This document shows, one piece after another, positions 53,743 to 64,000 of a stretch of 64,000 bases of DNA. Position 1 is the first letter of the stretch, and the number at the start of each line of letters is the position of its first letter. The translations under genes and the position numbers were made by a program. The notes under the pieces were generated by a model. It saw only the letters and a program-made list of their open reading frames with translations. It ran no database searches and was not told the origin of the DNA. The DNA is from Ceriagrion tenellum (Eukaryota; Arthropoda; Insecta; Odonata; Coenagrionidae). The DNA is taken from contig OY720637.1 in the NCBI GenBank assembly GCA_963169105.1, forward strand, positions 29,011,925 to 29,075,924, given 5' to 3'.

Positions 53743-54258
53743 GTATATTATTTCTCAAAGGTGTTTTTTTGTCGCAACGCCATAACTCCCATAATTATTC
53801 ATCAAAATTAATGATTCAAACATCGTTTTAAAGCTTATGTTCTCCGATATTGATGAACATTAGACAAATTGTTAAAAATTAAAGTTTTTGTTAAAAAATG
53901 ATACCAACCATCTGCTGACAATATAATCAACTAATATTTTGGCAATGGTTACGTGCCTAAAAGACTGTAGGAGGTGCCATCTGTTAACACATCGTTTAAT
54001 TAGATTGTTTACATTCTACATGTTATCAGTATGACCGTTTACTGTTTACGTTTACGTTATATATCTCTAACACAAACATAAATAACATATAATTGTCCAT
54101 GGGAAGAAACAGGTAAAAGAACAGGAAGAAAGAAGGAAAAAACAGGAAGAAGCTGCATACTGTGCGAAATATTCGACAGGTAGAAGAACAGGAAGAAAAA
54201 AGGAAGAAACAGAAAGAAGCTGCATACTGTGCGAAATATTCGCTCGGGTCATGTAGTT
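53743..54258 (-). mobile_element. Minisatellite-bearing element T, copy 4 (inverted)
   Basis: TATATTATTTCTCAAAGG at 53743 is the complement of the end of copies 2 and 3. The tail follows in reverse, then two repeat units (TGCGAAATATTCGACAGG) and GCTCGGGTCATGTAGT at the end, in place of CACGGGTCAGCTAGT. Copies 3 and 4 lie about 2 kb apart in opposite directions. Confidence 0.8.
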
Positions 54259-54279
54259 TATATTATTTAAAAAAGTCGT

Positions 54280-54730
54280 AGCATCGTGAGTCAATCGGAT
54301 CACCCGCTCCATCCGCGCTGAATTCCTGTGTGTTGGCTTCGGGAGCATATTCGAAGGCGAGGCAGTGGCGAGGAAGGCGAGTTCTTTTGAGGTGCGAAGA
54401 AGATCCGCCTCCCGTTGTGTGACTGAGAAGGCCTCTCACTCTCACCTGCCTCCTGGCGAGACGTCGGGCGGGGGGGGGAGGTAAGGGAAGGGGGGCGTCT
54501 GTCCCACCTCCTCCTCCTTCCCCTCCCACCCTCCCCTCTCATAAGAGAAAGAGAGTGAACGCGATGACGTCACGGAGGCGCGCAAGCCGCATCGGCGAAT
54601 TGAGACAGGAAGGAAGTCCCGCGCATGGTTGTGTGTGACTAAAATTCTCCATCGCGGGCCCAAGTACACTCCTTTTCTCTCCCTCTCCCTCATTTATTCT
54701 TCCCTCTTGTCTCTCCTCGATTTCCGTGTT
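54280..54730. other. CpG-rich patch with a CRE octamer
   Basis: The patch has CGAGACGTCGGGCGG, a poly-G run, GAGGCGCGCAAGCCGC and TGACGTCA at 54565-54572. Minus-strand frames are arginine/glycine-rich without domains. Confidence 0.35.
54565..54572. promoter_or_regulatory. CRE-type octamer TGACGTCA
   Basis: Full palindromic octamer in a CpG-rich patch, in the context GCGATGACGTCACGGAGG. Function is inferred from the motif only. Confidence 0.35.
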
Positions 54731-54776
54731 GTGGCCGATGAATCGACTCCGATACCATTGGTTCTATTTTTCATCT

Positions 54777-55500
54777 ACATCTACGTAATACCCTGCGAGC
54801 CACCACGAGGGTGTGTGGCAGGGGGTGAAGATCACCAAACATGCACTATTGCCGTGCAAGTAGGATATATAAGGTAGACATGCTAGAAAATAGGGTCAAT
54901 GTTTATTAGTTACTACAGTAGATTATTAGTTATTACAAGTAATTGTAGTAGTTATTACAATAAAATATTAGTTACTACAGTATAGTACAGGTTAAATCTA
55001 CATAATAAGGAAGGGATTATTGGTAGTTATTACATGCATCATGCACTACAGACTACTCTAACTATATTTCACCTACCTATCCCTTTTGCTACGTTGCCTA
55101 TTGTTCTTTCTTATGGTACGCGGGAAAAATGACATTTTAAATCTGTCGGTACGACAATCTATCTCTCTAATCTTGTTAATATGGTCAAACCTAGCATAAT
55201 ACGCAGGGATTCTTAATATATATCTAACGTCATCTGTGAACAAATCGGTTTCGAATTTACTTAAAAGGTTTAACCTAAATTTTAACCTGCGTTCCGATAG
55301 TAATTCCCATTCTAGTTCTTCTATTAAATTCGTAACACTTATACAATTATCATAACGGCCTTTAACAAACCTAGCAGATCTCCTTTGCACGCGCTCTAAT
55401 TCTTTTATCATATCTTCCTCGTACGGATCCCATATACTAGCGGCATATTCTAAATGAGGCCTGACAAGCATTTTTGTGTGGCTCAAGGCTTTTTCGTGTC
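54777..55500 (-). mobile_element. LINE-A copy with longest intact C-terminal frame
   Basis: The minus-strand frame 55073-55486 (137 residues) reads LVRPHLEYAASIWDPY (7-22), then ERVQRRSARFVKGRY, EWELLSERR (59-67) and RFKMSFFPRTIRKNNR. This is the reverse transcriptase C-terminus with its usual FFPRTIR ending. The 3' UTR runs to the tail complement CATCTACATCTACGTAATAC at 54773-54792. Upstream coding, including the catalytic box, is missing. Confidence 0.88.
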
Positions 55501-55569
55501 ATTCATTTGAGTATTTTAACCGTTCAAGGTTTTATAAAAAGACAGAAAATTCTCTAATTTTCTAATCTC

Positions 55570-55630
55570 CTATCTCCCTCTGTTACTTCATTCTTTTCCT
55601 CCGCGTACGATCTACCCTTCTTCATTCCTC
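55570..55630 (-). mobile_element. LINE-S scrap at the start of a LINE-A copy
   Basis: TCCTCCGCGTACGATCTACC followed by CTTCTTCAT is the complement of LINE-S GRSYAEE coding. It ends where LINE-A sequence begins. Confidence 0.5.
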
Positions 55631-55634
55631 CCTA

Positions 55635-56560
55635 AAACCTCAAGAACCTTTTAGCATTAAATTAAAATTATTTGCAGACGATACAGTTATCTACCGAAAA
55701 ATGAGCGAAGGCGCGGACTTTGAAGCTCTGTCATCGGACCTAAACAATGTTCGTTTTTGGTGCCAGGAGTGGGAGTTAGAATTACATATCAACAAATGCA
55801 CCACAGTTCACTTCCTGTGAAAGTCATCGCGAAAAAGGCCATACCTATACTGTGGGTGGAGTAAACATTAAATCCTCAGATACACTAAAATATCTTGTAA
55901 TTACCTTAACTTCTAATATATCGTGTATATCGTGGGGATTACACATCAGAACATATGTGGCGCAGCATTAAAGAAACTAGGTTTTATTAAACGTATAATG
56001 GACTGTCCTCGGATGAAAATGTCAGAGAGAGATACTACTTCGCTCTGGTTAGGCCACATCTCGAATTCGCCGCGAGCATTTGGGACCCTGGTCACATAGA
56101 TTTAACCAAAAAATTAATGAACTACAAAGGAAAGCAGCGCGCTTCGTAAAAAGCTGCTACGAGCGTACATATAGTGTCTCACAACTTCTGAAGAGATTAA
56201 GGTGGGAGCCCCTAGAGACTCGGAGGCTGCACGCTAGGCTTAAGTTGCTTGAGAAATTCAGAAATAATATTTTTCAGAGCGACACCGAATATTATCATCA
56301 CGCCTCACTACATCTCTAGGCCTGACAGACGCGATAAAATAAGAGAGATACACTGCCGAACAGATAAGTGCTAAAACTCGTTCTTTCCGCGAACAATAAT
56401 CGACCACAATAAAAATTGAGCTCCACTAAATATACTTCTATAATGCATGTCACCATTTCATCTCCAAAAACGTTCACCTTTACACGGCTGGTGACCTACC
56501 GCCCCCTGCCACCCGCCCATGCGGCGGCTCGCAGGGTATTATGTAGATGTAGATGTAGAA
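55635..56560 (+). mobile_element. LINE-A copy reaching the reverse transcriptase catalytic box
   Basis: From 55662 the frame reads KLFADDTVIYRKMSEG (the FADD form of the catalytic YADD box at 55671-55682), then LNNVRFWCQEWELELHINKC, a stop, then LKYLVITLTS. After frame slips the usual block YFALVRPHLEFAASIWDP follows at 56036-56090, with SVSQLLKRLRWEPLETRR at 56170-56225. The 3' UTR ends ATGTAGATGTAGATGTAG at 56557. 5' truncated and with at least three frame breaks. Confidence 0.88.
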
Positions 56561-57558
56561 GTCAATACAAGTGTGGTGCGACGCGTGGCAGCTGGAATTA
56601 TATTTGAAAAAATGTGTCGTGATACTCTTCTGGGAAAGAAAAAAACTCCCATCAGCACAATTATTACGTAAAAAATGCCCAATTAGAGACAGTGGAATCT
56701 GATCTGCCTGATTTTTAGTCATTGCTTCTTAATGGTATAAATTCATCTATCTGTTCATTGGTGGCACTTATGTGTAGATGAGGATTTTGTCATGTCTGTC
56801 ATAATGACGCTAATAATTTGTGAGTTTATAATTCCTAATGATGTTATAATAGCCTTCTCAATTTAACGATGAGATGTTTCTTTAGAGCTTAAAGTGTCAT
56901 GAAAATACCATTCTGGAGACATGTTTCTGAGAGTTCAGCATCTGTTTTGTCGTAATTAACGCTGTCTTCAAAGAATACCTCAGTGTGACGTCTGTCTACC
57001 TGCAGGATGTGTCGAAACTTTTATGTAATTTATTCGGAATTCTTTAAGTGAACGTGGGTCAGAATCGGTTTCGGTGTTGCCTTTAGAGGTTTGTATAGGT
57101 GGACACTATTATATATTATGTGTGGTCTAGTATTCTACGTAAAGAGAAATGTAGCCAGCTACTTTTATTTCACCATTGTAAAGATTTTTTTCCAAATAGG
57201 TCATTGCTGGCTACAATAATTTTGTTTGTATTGTTCAATGTTTTGCGTCAGTTACTTTGGAAATCGCGATATGGCAGAAGAAATTAACCCTCTTTCTCAA
57301 AAGTTTTTATATTTTCCTTATGTTTGAAATGCTTTGTGTAAACAGGTTTTGATTTAGTTAAAAAAAATTCTTTATTCATCTCGTCGATGCGACATTGATA
57401 TTCGTTAGAAATGCCTTGAAGTTGTGCCCGTGGGATCTCCCACGTATATACATTGTACGACATGCATTGTTTGAAGTGTTATTTTTCGTTGCATGGTACA
57501 TGATAGTATTATGTGGATGCACTAGGTCATGTTTTAATGTAATTCTAAATGACACGTA
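56561..57558. other. Unassigned AT-rich stretch
   Basis: No recognised homology. Confidence 0.4.
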
Positions 57559-58135
57559 AAGAATATCGTACTGTCTAATTTAATTCCAACTCGTACAACG
57601 CGTGTTTTAGCTGACTAGCTCTCATCATCAGGTACAACAATTCTTCCACATTTCCAGATGTAGTTATATTCCCAACTCAAGGTGGTTTATCCTTTCTTGG
57701 TTTGGCGTAGGTCCGGTATCTTGACGCACTCTGTTTGGACGTAAAAAAGAATCCTTTCCTAAACATGATTTTAACCTTCTCCCCCTGCTATCCTTCCTCC
57801 CGACCCTCTCTCCACCTTGAGTTGAGAATATAGCTAAATACATATAAATGATTCAGTACTTTCCCGGCGAATATTACGCGTGAAATTCTCTCGGATTCAC
57901 ACCGGGTCAAATTTTGGGCTGCTGCCAACGTTGGACGGATAACATTTCCATCGTCATCAGGGTAATGATCAATCAAGTAGCCACAAATTTGACCCGGTGT
58001 GAATCCCGAGAGAATTTCATACATATACATATATGTCCAGAAATGTGGAAGAAGTGTTGTACCTGATGATAACTGCTAGTCAGTAGAAACACGTTTTGTG
58101 CGAGTTGAAATTTAAGTAGACAGTACGATATCCTT
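57559..58135. mobile_element. Foldback element P6 with another foldback nested in it
   Basis: Outer arms: AAGAATATCGTACTGTCTAA at the left pairs with AGACAGTACGATATCCTT at the right. The right core 58063-58090 is CTGATGATAACTG-CTAGT-CAGTA-GAAAC; the left, on minus at 57603-57631, is CTGATGATGAG-AGCT-AGTC-AGCT-AAAAC. The centre is occupied by unrelated DNA and the palindrome at 57880-58020. Confidence 0.8.
57843..58035. mobile_element. Nested palindrome P8
   Basis: 57880-57914 and 57985-58020 are inverted copies: GTGAAATTCTCTCGGATTCA and its complement TGAATCCCGAGAGAATTTCA, continuing through ACCGGGTCAAATTT. The loop holds TTGGACGGATAACATTTCC and CATCGTCATCAGGG. Its left margin resembles the hairpin insertion at 46324-46416. 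Confidence 0.75.
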
Positions 58136-59461
58136 TGTGTACCATATACAATGCTATTCTACAATATCTCGCCTAACAATGTGGAATTAATTCTAAATGG
58201 TTGCGAGCTGAAAAATCGTGGAGATTTCGTATTCGAAATGAAAATAACATAATCTCCAATGATAAAGCTATGCTTACCCAACGAGTTCTTGACTGAGGCG
58301 ACCCACTCTAAACGCCCCGAAATACCAGGGGCCACAGACAAGCCGGACGATTCAGACTAAGCGTCCCGCTGGGGACTCTTCTGATGTATAATTCTGCCCT
58401 CACTATGACGCATCTGGGAATTCGGTCGTGAAAGTTTTGGGACGAGGGATTTACGAGAAAACTTTATTTCGAGCATCCGTGCTGGTGTCGTTATTTCGAT
58501 CAGTGGGAAATCTATTCTAAGATATTTTGCATGTGCATGAGGAGGCCCACCCATTTTCTTTTTGTATTTGGAGTAACTGAAGGATCCAAACTGAATGAAT
58601 AATGTTAAAAATCTCTTAAAAAATACCTGTGCATCGCCATATAAATGGATTAATTTCCATATCAATCGTATCGCAAATATTATTGCCATAGTCGACTACG
58701 TGAATCAACTCCAGAGACAAAAACCGCCAATTCGTTAAAGAGTCTAAAAGTTATTTATAGTTTAGTTTAGTCATAATTTTTCATTTAGTTATCTGTTTAG
58801 TCACCAGTAGCATCTGTTTTCTGCACTAATTGTTGCTCACCAACAGTTTTTCCTACTGTTTACGGTTGCGTCTTTGATTGTGATAATCGTGGGAATGAGA
58901 GCCTAATTTTTGTCGCAATATCTCGTCCACCTGCTCGAGTTATCATCACAGCGGGAGAAGCGCGAAACATATTTCGCGCATTCGAATAGAGGGGGAGAGT
59001 TTGGATATAGCAAAGGGACCCAAACTCATCCCATTCGGTTTCTCGGGAAAGAAAAATGTCAACAGCTCCTCCCTCTATGCCGCTCCCAGCGCTGAATATC
59101 TCTATGCCGAGTCATCGCCGTGCTCTTAAGCCGAAAGGGGAGGAAAACTCGAGGTATTTTTTCGAGAGGGACTTCTTTAAGATTCTAAGGACGTCTCTGC
59201 AGATTTCTTAGGGCGATGCTTTTGATGCGGAGCGGACTCCTCCCGAACTTCATGAAATGTTTTCCTCGCCTCAAAGAAGATATTTGGCACGGGTGGGTTT
59301 TTTACACTGTGCCGTTAGGGGTATCCAGAATGTAGATGTTGAAGGTGTTCCCTCGTTCAATTGACTGGTGTTCTTCCAATTAATGGGCATCTTTTATATA
59401 CATCTCTCCCCCGATCGCCCAATTTCGGTGCTGTATTTAAACTCTCGTATTCCTATCTTTT
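58136..59461. other. Unassigned
   Basis: No recognised homology. The CpG-richer part 58900-59240 has frames without domains. Confidence 0.35.
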
Positions 59462-59972
59462 CATCTACATGTACGAAATACCGTGCAAGCCACCACTAGG
59501 GTGTGTGGCACGGGGTGATTCCACACCAGGCATGCAGCACTCATCACAGTCCAAATCAGAACCACGCACGTTCCCCCGAATGCCAGGCGCAGGCCAAAAG
59601 CAGTCACGGCAGCGGTACGCAGTCAGACCACAAACCAGGAGAGTGATACGTAGAAGAACATGCTACCATGCAGTACACTACTCAAGATATAACTACTGGT
59701 TAGAATTATTAATGCGACAAATAAATAGCTCTACAAGGTACTAAGAAATGTAGGAGTATACCATGCCGGAGATTGCATGAGAAGTTAGTATCTACAGTTC
59801 ATGTTAAGATACTGAGCACTACTGAAAAAACCTATTTAACCTAGTCAGTATCCTAGAACTGATCTATCGCAACTATTATGGTTCCTTATTGTAAGAGGGA
59901 AAAATGACGTCTGAAATCTATCGGTTCTGCAGTCTATTTCTTTAATCTTATTCCTGTAATCTTTTCACGTAG
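59462..59972 (-). mobile_element. LINE-A 3' fragment
   Basis: CATCTACATGTACGAAATAC and GCCACCACTAGGGTGTGTGG are the complement of the 3' tail. The 5' side ends with GGGAAAAATGACGTCTGAAA, the complement of the DRFKMSFFPR coding end seen at 55120-55150. Mostly 3' UTR. It is complementary in order to 61190-61548. Confidence 0.75.
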
Positions 59973-60007
59973 TTACGGCTGTCTTAAACACCCTCAGCAG
60001 CCGTCTC

Positions 60008-60305
60008 ATAACACTTTGAGTGCTATGGACGTAATGGTACGTCCTCTTATATTTTCTGAGTAGTACGATGGACGTACTAGGACGTCAATGGTATATAATT
60101 ATTCAACGGCAACTGGACGTAATGTTACGGCTGTAATCTTGCTGGTAGGCAAATATATGACCACAAAGTGCCAAAATAAATTGCAATTGTAAATAAAAGT
60201 TCATGAACCTAGATTTAAGAGACTTCTTTCACAGAAGAGGTGTGTAAAATCCTCAGGTTTTCTGAGAGGACATTCTATTTAAAATCCCAACACGCAAAGT
60301 GTTAA
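60008..60305. mobile_element. Probable piggyBac-type MITE (290 bp)
   Basis: ATAA (60008-60011) and TTAA (60302-60305) flank an element starting CACTTTGAGTGCTATGGACG and ending CCCAACACGCAAAGTG, an inverted repeat CACTTTGMGTG of 11 bp. It contains repeated GGACGTA/ACGTCC words. No transposase. Confidence 0.6.
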
Positions 60306-60494
60306 ACTTTTGGCAGATGTGCAGCTGACGATTTTAGGACTGAATGGATCTGTTAAAAAAAAAGTCACATCCTGTGAATAGGTAGTAGCTGTGAGCCTTT
60401 GTTTACTTTTGACTACACTGTGTTCAATGCTCTTGACATTCTACTTCTTCCCCTTTCAGCCCTTCTCGTCTCTTTCACAATTCTGATTCTCTCA

Positions 60495-61040
60495 GTGACA
60501 ATGCGTGTACCTCCGTATGATATTATGTCTACGTTACGGAATGAAGCCCTGAAAAAGTGGAGGGATCTATGGACCAGCACAATAAATAATAAATTACGTA
60601 CAAGTAAACCTGATAGATTGGCGTGGTCCACCTCCATCAGGAGAAACCGCGCTGAAGAAGTTGCCATCACTAGGTTGAGGATCGGACATTTAACGCTGAA
60701 ACACTCGTACTTGTTAACAGAGGAGAAAGTACCACCCAAATGTGAAGAATGCGACTTGTCCCTCAGTGTTAAACATCTCCGGAGTACGGAGTGCAACAAG
60801 TACCGATCAATGCGAGAAAAACTACTCATTCAGGGTGAAATCGGTAAAGTTTTGGGCAAAAATCATGAAAACATCAATAAAATAATGATATATCTCTGCG
60901 AACTACCGATTTGCACAAAAAAATAATTCAACGCGACATGCAGTATTTTGATGCAATTGGTCTCTTGATAGAGTAAGTTGCGCGAAATGACCGGTGCTGT
61001 CGAAGCACCCTCAAAAACACTATAACTACTACGGCTATGC
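60495..61040 (+). mobile_element. RNase-H-type LINE C-terminus (pseudogene)
   Basis: Frame 60399-60926 (175 residues) includes VPPYDIMSTL, WRDLWTSTINNKL, then TRLRIGHLTLKHSYLL (91-106) and a CCHC knuckle, C115-x2-C118-x7-H126-x5-C132. This is the end of LINEs that carry an RNase H domain (I/R1/LOA-like). The RNase H catalytic part is lost; residues before about 33 come from unrelated CT-rich DNA. The 3' UTR ends ACTATAACTACTAC, as in such elements. Confidence 0.85.
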
Positions 61041-61185
61041 GTTTTACGCATTCGTTTTCCACCAGCATTTTCGAGGGTGGTAATCTCTGCCCTTATTCAT
61101 AACTTCAACTAGTCCTGTTCCACCTCTACCTCTTTCACCAAATTGGTCGTTCTCCACTCTAGCCGTACCCTTCAACAATCATGAG

Positions 61186-61548
61186 TTCCCTCTCGATGCA
61201 GATGTAGGTTACTGCAGAACCGATAGATTAAAAATGTCATTCTTTCCGCGTACCATAAGGGACCGTAATAGTTGCGATAGGTCAGTTTCTTGAAACTTGG
61301 ATCCTAACTCGGTAGAGTAGATTTTGCAGCTGTTCGTGATATGTTACCATCATTATTTGCTACTAACCTCGCATTAAATTTCCGACATGATATACTCTTC
61401 TATTATTTATTGCCTTGGAGTACTGTTCATATATCGTATTAATTATGTTAGCCAGTAGTTGTATCTTCAATAGTGTACTGTATGGTAGCATGTTTGTCTA
61501 CGTACCACTCTCCTAGTTTCTGGTCTGACCGCGCATACCAGCCGCTGT
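61186..61548 (+). mobile_element. LINE-A 3' fragment, inverted partner of 59462-59972
   Basis: ACCGATAGATTAAAAATGTC, then ATTCTTTCCGCGTACCATAA (DRLKMSFFPRTI), then 3' UTR to TGGTCTGACCGCGCATACC, which is the complement of 59600-59640. The terminal tail is missing. Confidence 0.75.
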
Positions 61549-61599
61549 TAAAGGAGACAAAGTAATTTCTTAAAAATACAAAACAATTTGAGTTTTAAA

Positions 61600-61810
61600 A
61601 CATTTTAAAGAGGGTAACGATTTCTGGGAGTTTTTCTGGTTGTCAATCATTAAACAAGGAACAGAGGTTAGAAGGTTTTAATGTTTCACAACCTGAATAC
61701 TCCCTTGTGAGAACGTTTCAAAAACATTTTAAAGAAATTTTAAACAATTTTGGAAGTTTTCAGGTTGTGAATCATTAAGACGAAATTAAGAGTTTAAAGG
61801 TTTTCATGCT
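61600..61810 (+). repeat. Diverged tandem duplication of about 120 bp
   Basis: ACATTTTAAAGAGGGTAACG, then GGTTGTCAATCATTAA and AAGGTTTTAATG (61605-61683) recur as ACATTTTAAAGAAATTTTAA, GGTTGTGAATCATTAA and AAGGTTTTCATG (61724-61809). Confidence 0.6.
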
Positions 61811-64000
61811 CGGTATCCTAAAAAATTCCCTGAAATGCTATTTTCTCTACAATGTTTTGAAGTTGTATTTGATTTGCTTGATTTGGAAAAAAACTCCATA
61901 TTTGACTCTATGAATATGGAGCTTAGTACATTAGGAAAGTTGCCTTTAAAATTACATGCATCCCCACGTGAGGACAGCACGAAAGTGTACTGTCAAAAGT
62001 CCAAACCGCCCAACCTGAACCCAGAACAAACTGTTTTCCAAGCCGTTCAAAAAATCTCTCTCTCCTCCTATCTTAAAAGTCCACAGTTGGGGAAAATTTC
62101 CCGTCCAGGGGACAAATGAATTTATGTGCTAGTCGGATGTGCTCCGTTCCTCTCCTTTTCCATTAAGCTAGGCGACGCGCGGGAGAGGAAAGCCGTTTTG
62201 GATGTCCCAGCGCTCTCATTATGCATATCCCGGAATGTATGCGTCCGAGAACGAAATTCCACTTAAATCAAAAGATCAAGGATGCTTCAACCCCTTTCTC
62301 CCTCGTTCCCAGATGGACTCTCGGGAGCAGAGCAACAACTACTCCTGTGATCTCTCTCTCTCTTCACTCTCCCTTTCCATTAAGGCCATACATTTCCTCC
62401 CTAAGCCGTGGACACTCAAATCGGATCAACTCCGCGAAGGGGGTGACACTCTCACGAAGAAAAAAATAAATTCCAAGCCTATCCGACACCACAGGTCGCG
62501 CCTCTCTAAGAGGAGTAAGGATCTCGAGTAGTAGGCATCTTTATTGCCCTGCAGGCGTAGGAGGAAGACTTTTAAGATGGCTTAACAAAAGAGCAGAGAG
62601 TCAGAGAGGAAAAAAGACAGAACATTCTGGACAAGTGGAAAAAAATATCGCCGTGTGGGTCACTGAAGTGTTGTCTCGGAATTCCTACTTCCTTCTCCAG
62701 GGAGTGGACACAGCCTTATCGGGGGCGACACTCTTGGGGCCCTTGGCAGAAGAGGTTCTCTTTCGTCCGAGAGCCGAAGATATCCGATTCGATACGCTGC
62801 TTTTCCGTTGAACTGCCGCGTATCTCAGAAAAAAATTACCCGATGGCGGAGCTAAGTGGAGCGCTTTCATTCGTCACACCCCAGCTCACCTAAATTTCCG
62901 CCGTTTACGGAAATTCTCGAAAGCCACGAGACTAGTGGTTGGCGAACCTTTTCAACCTTGACGGAGGCCATCGAAAGGCAAAGTGAATGATTCGATTGCC
63001 GATATATTTTTCAGAGTTAGCCAACCGTTTGATGCAAGTTTGGAAATACTTATCTTCTACAATCGAAGAATTTTGCTACTTATGGCCGGTTGCTGGAACA
63101 TTAAGTTATTGAGTCAATTGTTATGAGGGCCTTGAAGTTATGGATCATAAAAATATTCTGATAGCAGGAACACATGTACTAGTGGCATGTCTTATATACC
63201 AATTGTTAATAGCTTTATGTGTGATATAATCTTCTACCGGCGGATAACGTTTGTGAAAGTTTAGCCTATTTATAATTGCTAATGCTCATAATAATTTGTC
63301 AGTAAGAGCAAACAAGCTGATCATTTGTCTCAAAAGAACTATTTTTATCAAGTAAATAAGCCTCCAAGCGGTTCATTGAGCATCCGCCATCTTACCTACT
63401 TATGGACCTCTTAGTTCCCTGCCATAAGTTATGAGACCAATGAATTTACTGAACGTTCCTGCAGTACTTATTGAATGGTTGCCATGGGTTATGGGTCCCA
63501 TACCTTTGTAGAACATATATCTGACGTTCCTGCAACTGACCATTATCGAAGTATGCGTGTGTAATTCTGATAACTCTTGGTCCAAAAGTATACAAAAATA
63601 TGAATTTTAAACAGTAAAACTTTATTTCAATCCCTTGTGATTTCACGACAATTTGGTTTAATCCTGTCCTTCCTGAGTGTTAAAATATATCATTAAACAG
63701 ATTTCCGCTGTATTGGAGCGTGAATATGCTGGAACGAAGACTTCATGTAATAAATGTAGGTCGAGAAATGAATTTTGCGAGGAAAAGAGCGGTTTTTTCA
63801 ACTTTCAGTGCAACTATGGATTTCCTTGCTGCATTCATTTAAATTACTCAACTAATGGCTTTGTCCAAATGCGGTATGTCGTGAAAAATAATGTACGATT
63901 TTTCTTAACTCTGCTTTCACTCGTGACTTGTACTCCGTGAGTTTCATTCCTTATTGTGGAGAACCCTGCTTTTATTTCAACTGAAGGTCTACCCTAAAAC
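61811..64000. other. Unassigned to the window end
   Basis: No recognised homology. Frames at 61835-62119, 62202-62531 and 63677-63940 lack domains. The CpG-richer part 62160-62900 contains CTCTCTCTC runs. A TATGAGACC/TATGGGTCC partial repeat at 63430-63520 is weak. Confidence 0.35.

Noticed and set aside
60399..60926. Full 175-residue protein as a host gene with an N-terminal membrane segment
   Set aside because: The hydrophobic first 33 residues come from CT-rich DNA upstream of a truncated LINE; the rest is a LINE C-terminus with its CCHC knuckle.

Overview
The window looks like a piece of an arthropod, most likely insect, nuclear genome. It is AT-rich, has no operons, ribosome binding sites or dense coding, and is filled with decayed copies of non-LTR retrotransposons, a Penelope-like element, SINEs, MITEs, foldback elements and satellites. 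Species cannot be fixed from sequence alone. I found no exon of a conserved host gene. Every stretch with recognisable protein homology is a fragment of a transposable element.

Four retroelement groups carry the recognisable coding remnants. LINE-A (3' ends at about 1.1, 9.0, 16.8, 18.6, 54.8, 56.5, 59.5 and 61.2 kb) has a reverse transcriptase C-terminus and, where intact, a 3' tail built on TGTAGA hexamers. LINE-S (about 15 fragments) encodes the C-terminal region of an endonuclease/reverse-transcriptase LINE; an APE-type endonuclease remnant at 35.4-36.1 kb probably belongs to it. Jockey-superfamily-like fragments lie at 27.1 and 32.0 kb, and an RNase-H-type LINE C-terminus at 60.5 kb. A Penelope-like element 3' end with a GIY-YIG nuclease remnant lies on the minus strand at 38.5-39.1 kb.

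Non-coding structure is the most distinctive part. (1) From 19.2 to 22.3 kb is a 3-kb inverted repeat whose arms of about 930 bp are made of a 227-bp satellite; one arm has gained an extra 457-bp dimer and a MITE sits at the centre. (2) Around a dozen 150-580 bp palindromes share a small hairpin followed by GAAAC, resembling but not matching a hammerhead ribozyme core; one lies at the end of the GIY-YIG element, which suggests the whole set is Penelope-derived. (3) A 560-bp MITE family with TTAAGGTGGTCCGAGCGA ends occurs at 7.0, 20.3, 39.7 and 46.2 kb, and the last copy carries a 93-bp hairpin insertion flanked by a 14-bp direct repeat. (4) Two element families carry minisatellites as internal cargo: a 67-bp unit (0-0.9, 51 and 54 kb) and a 10-bp GAAATGG-type unit (5.3 and 14.6 kb). 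(5) TTAA-flanked piggyBac-type MITEs lie at 32.5, 42.0 and 60.0 kb.

Region by region: 0-9 kb mixes minisatellite elements, LINE-A and one MITE; 9-16.5 kb is a dense nest of LINE-S fragments, a SINE and a tandem duplication; 19-22.3 kb is the large inverted repeat; 22.4-26.2 kb holds a foldback, a tandem duplication of a LINE-S end and two CpG-rich patches; 27-36 kb holds LINE remnants, foldbacks, a piggyBac-type MITE, a SINE and CpG-rich segments; 36-46 kb is mostly unassigned AT-rich DNA with the Penelope end and MITEs; 46-64 kb returns to nested repeats. CpG-rich patches at 5.9, 23.8, 25.3, 30.8, 33.6, 43.6 and 54.5 kb are the only candidates for host regulatory DNA, and three of them contain the full CRE octamer TGACGTCA.
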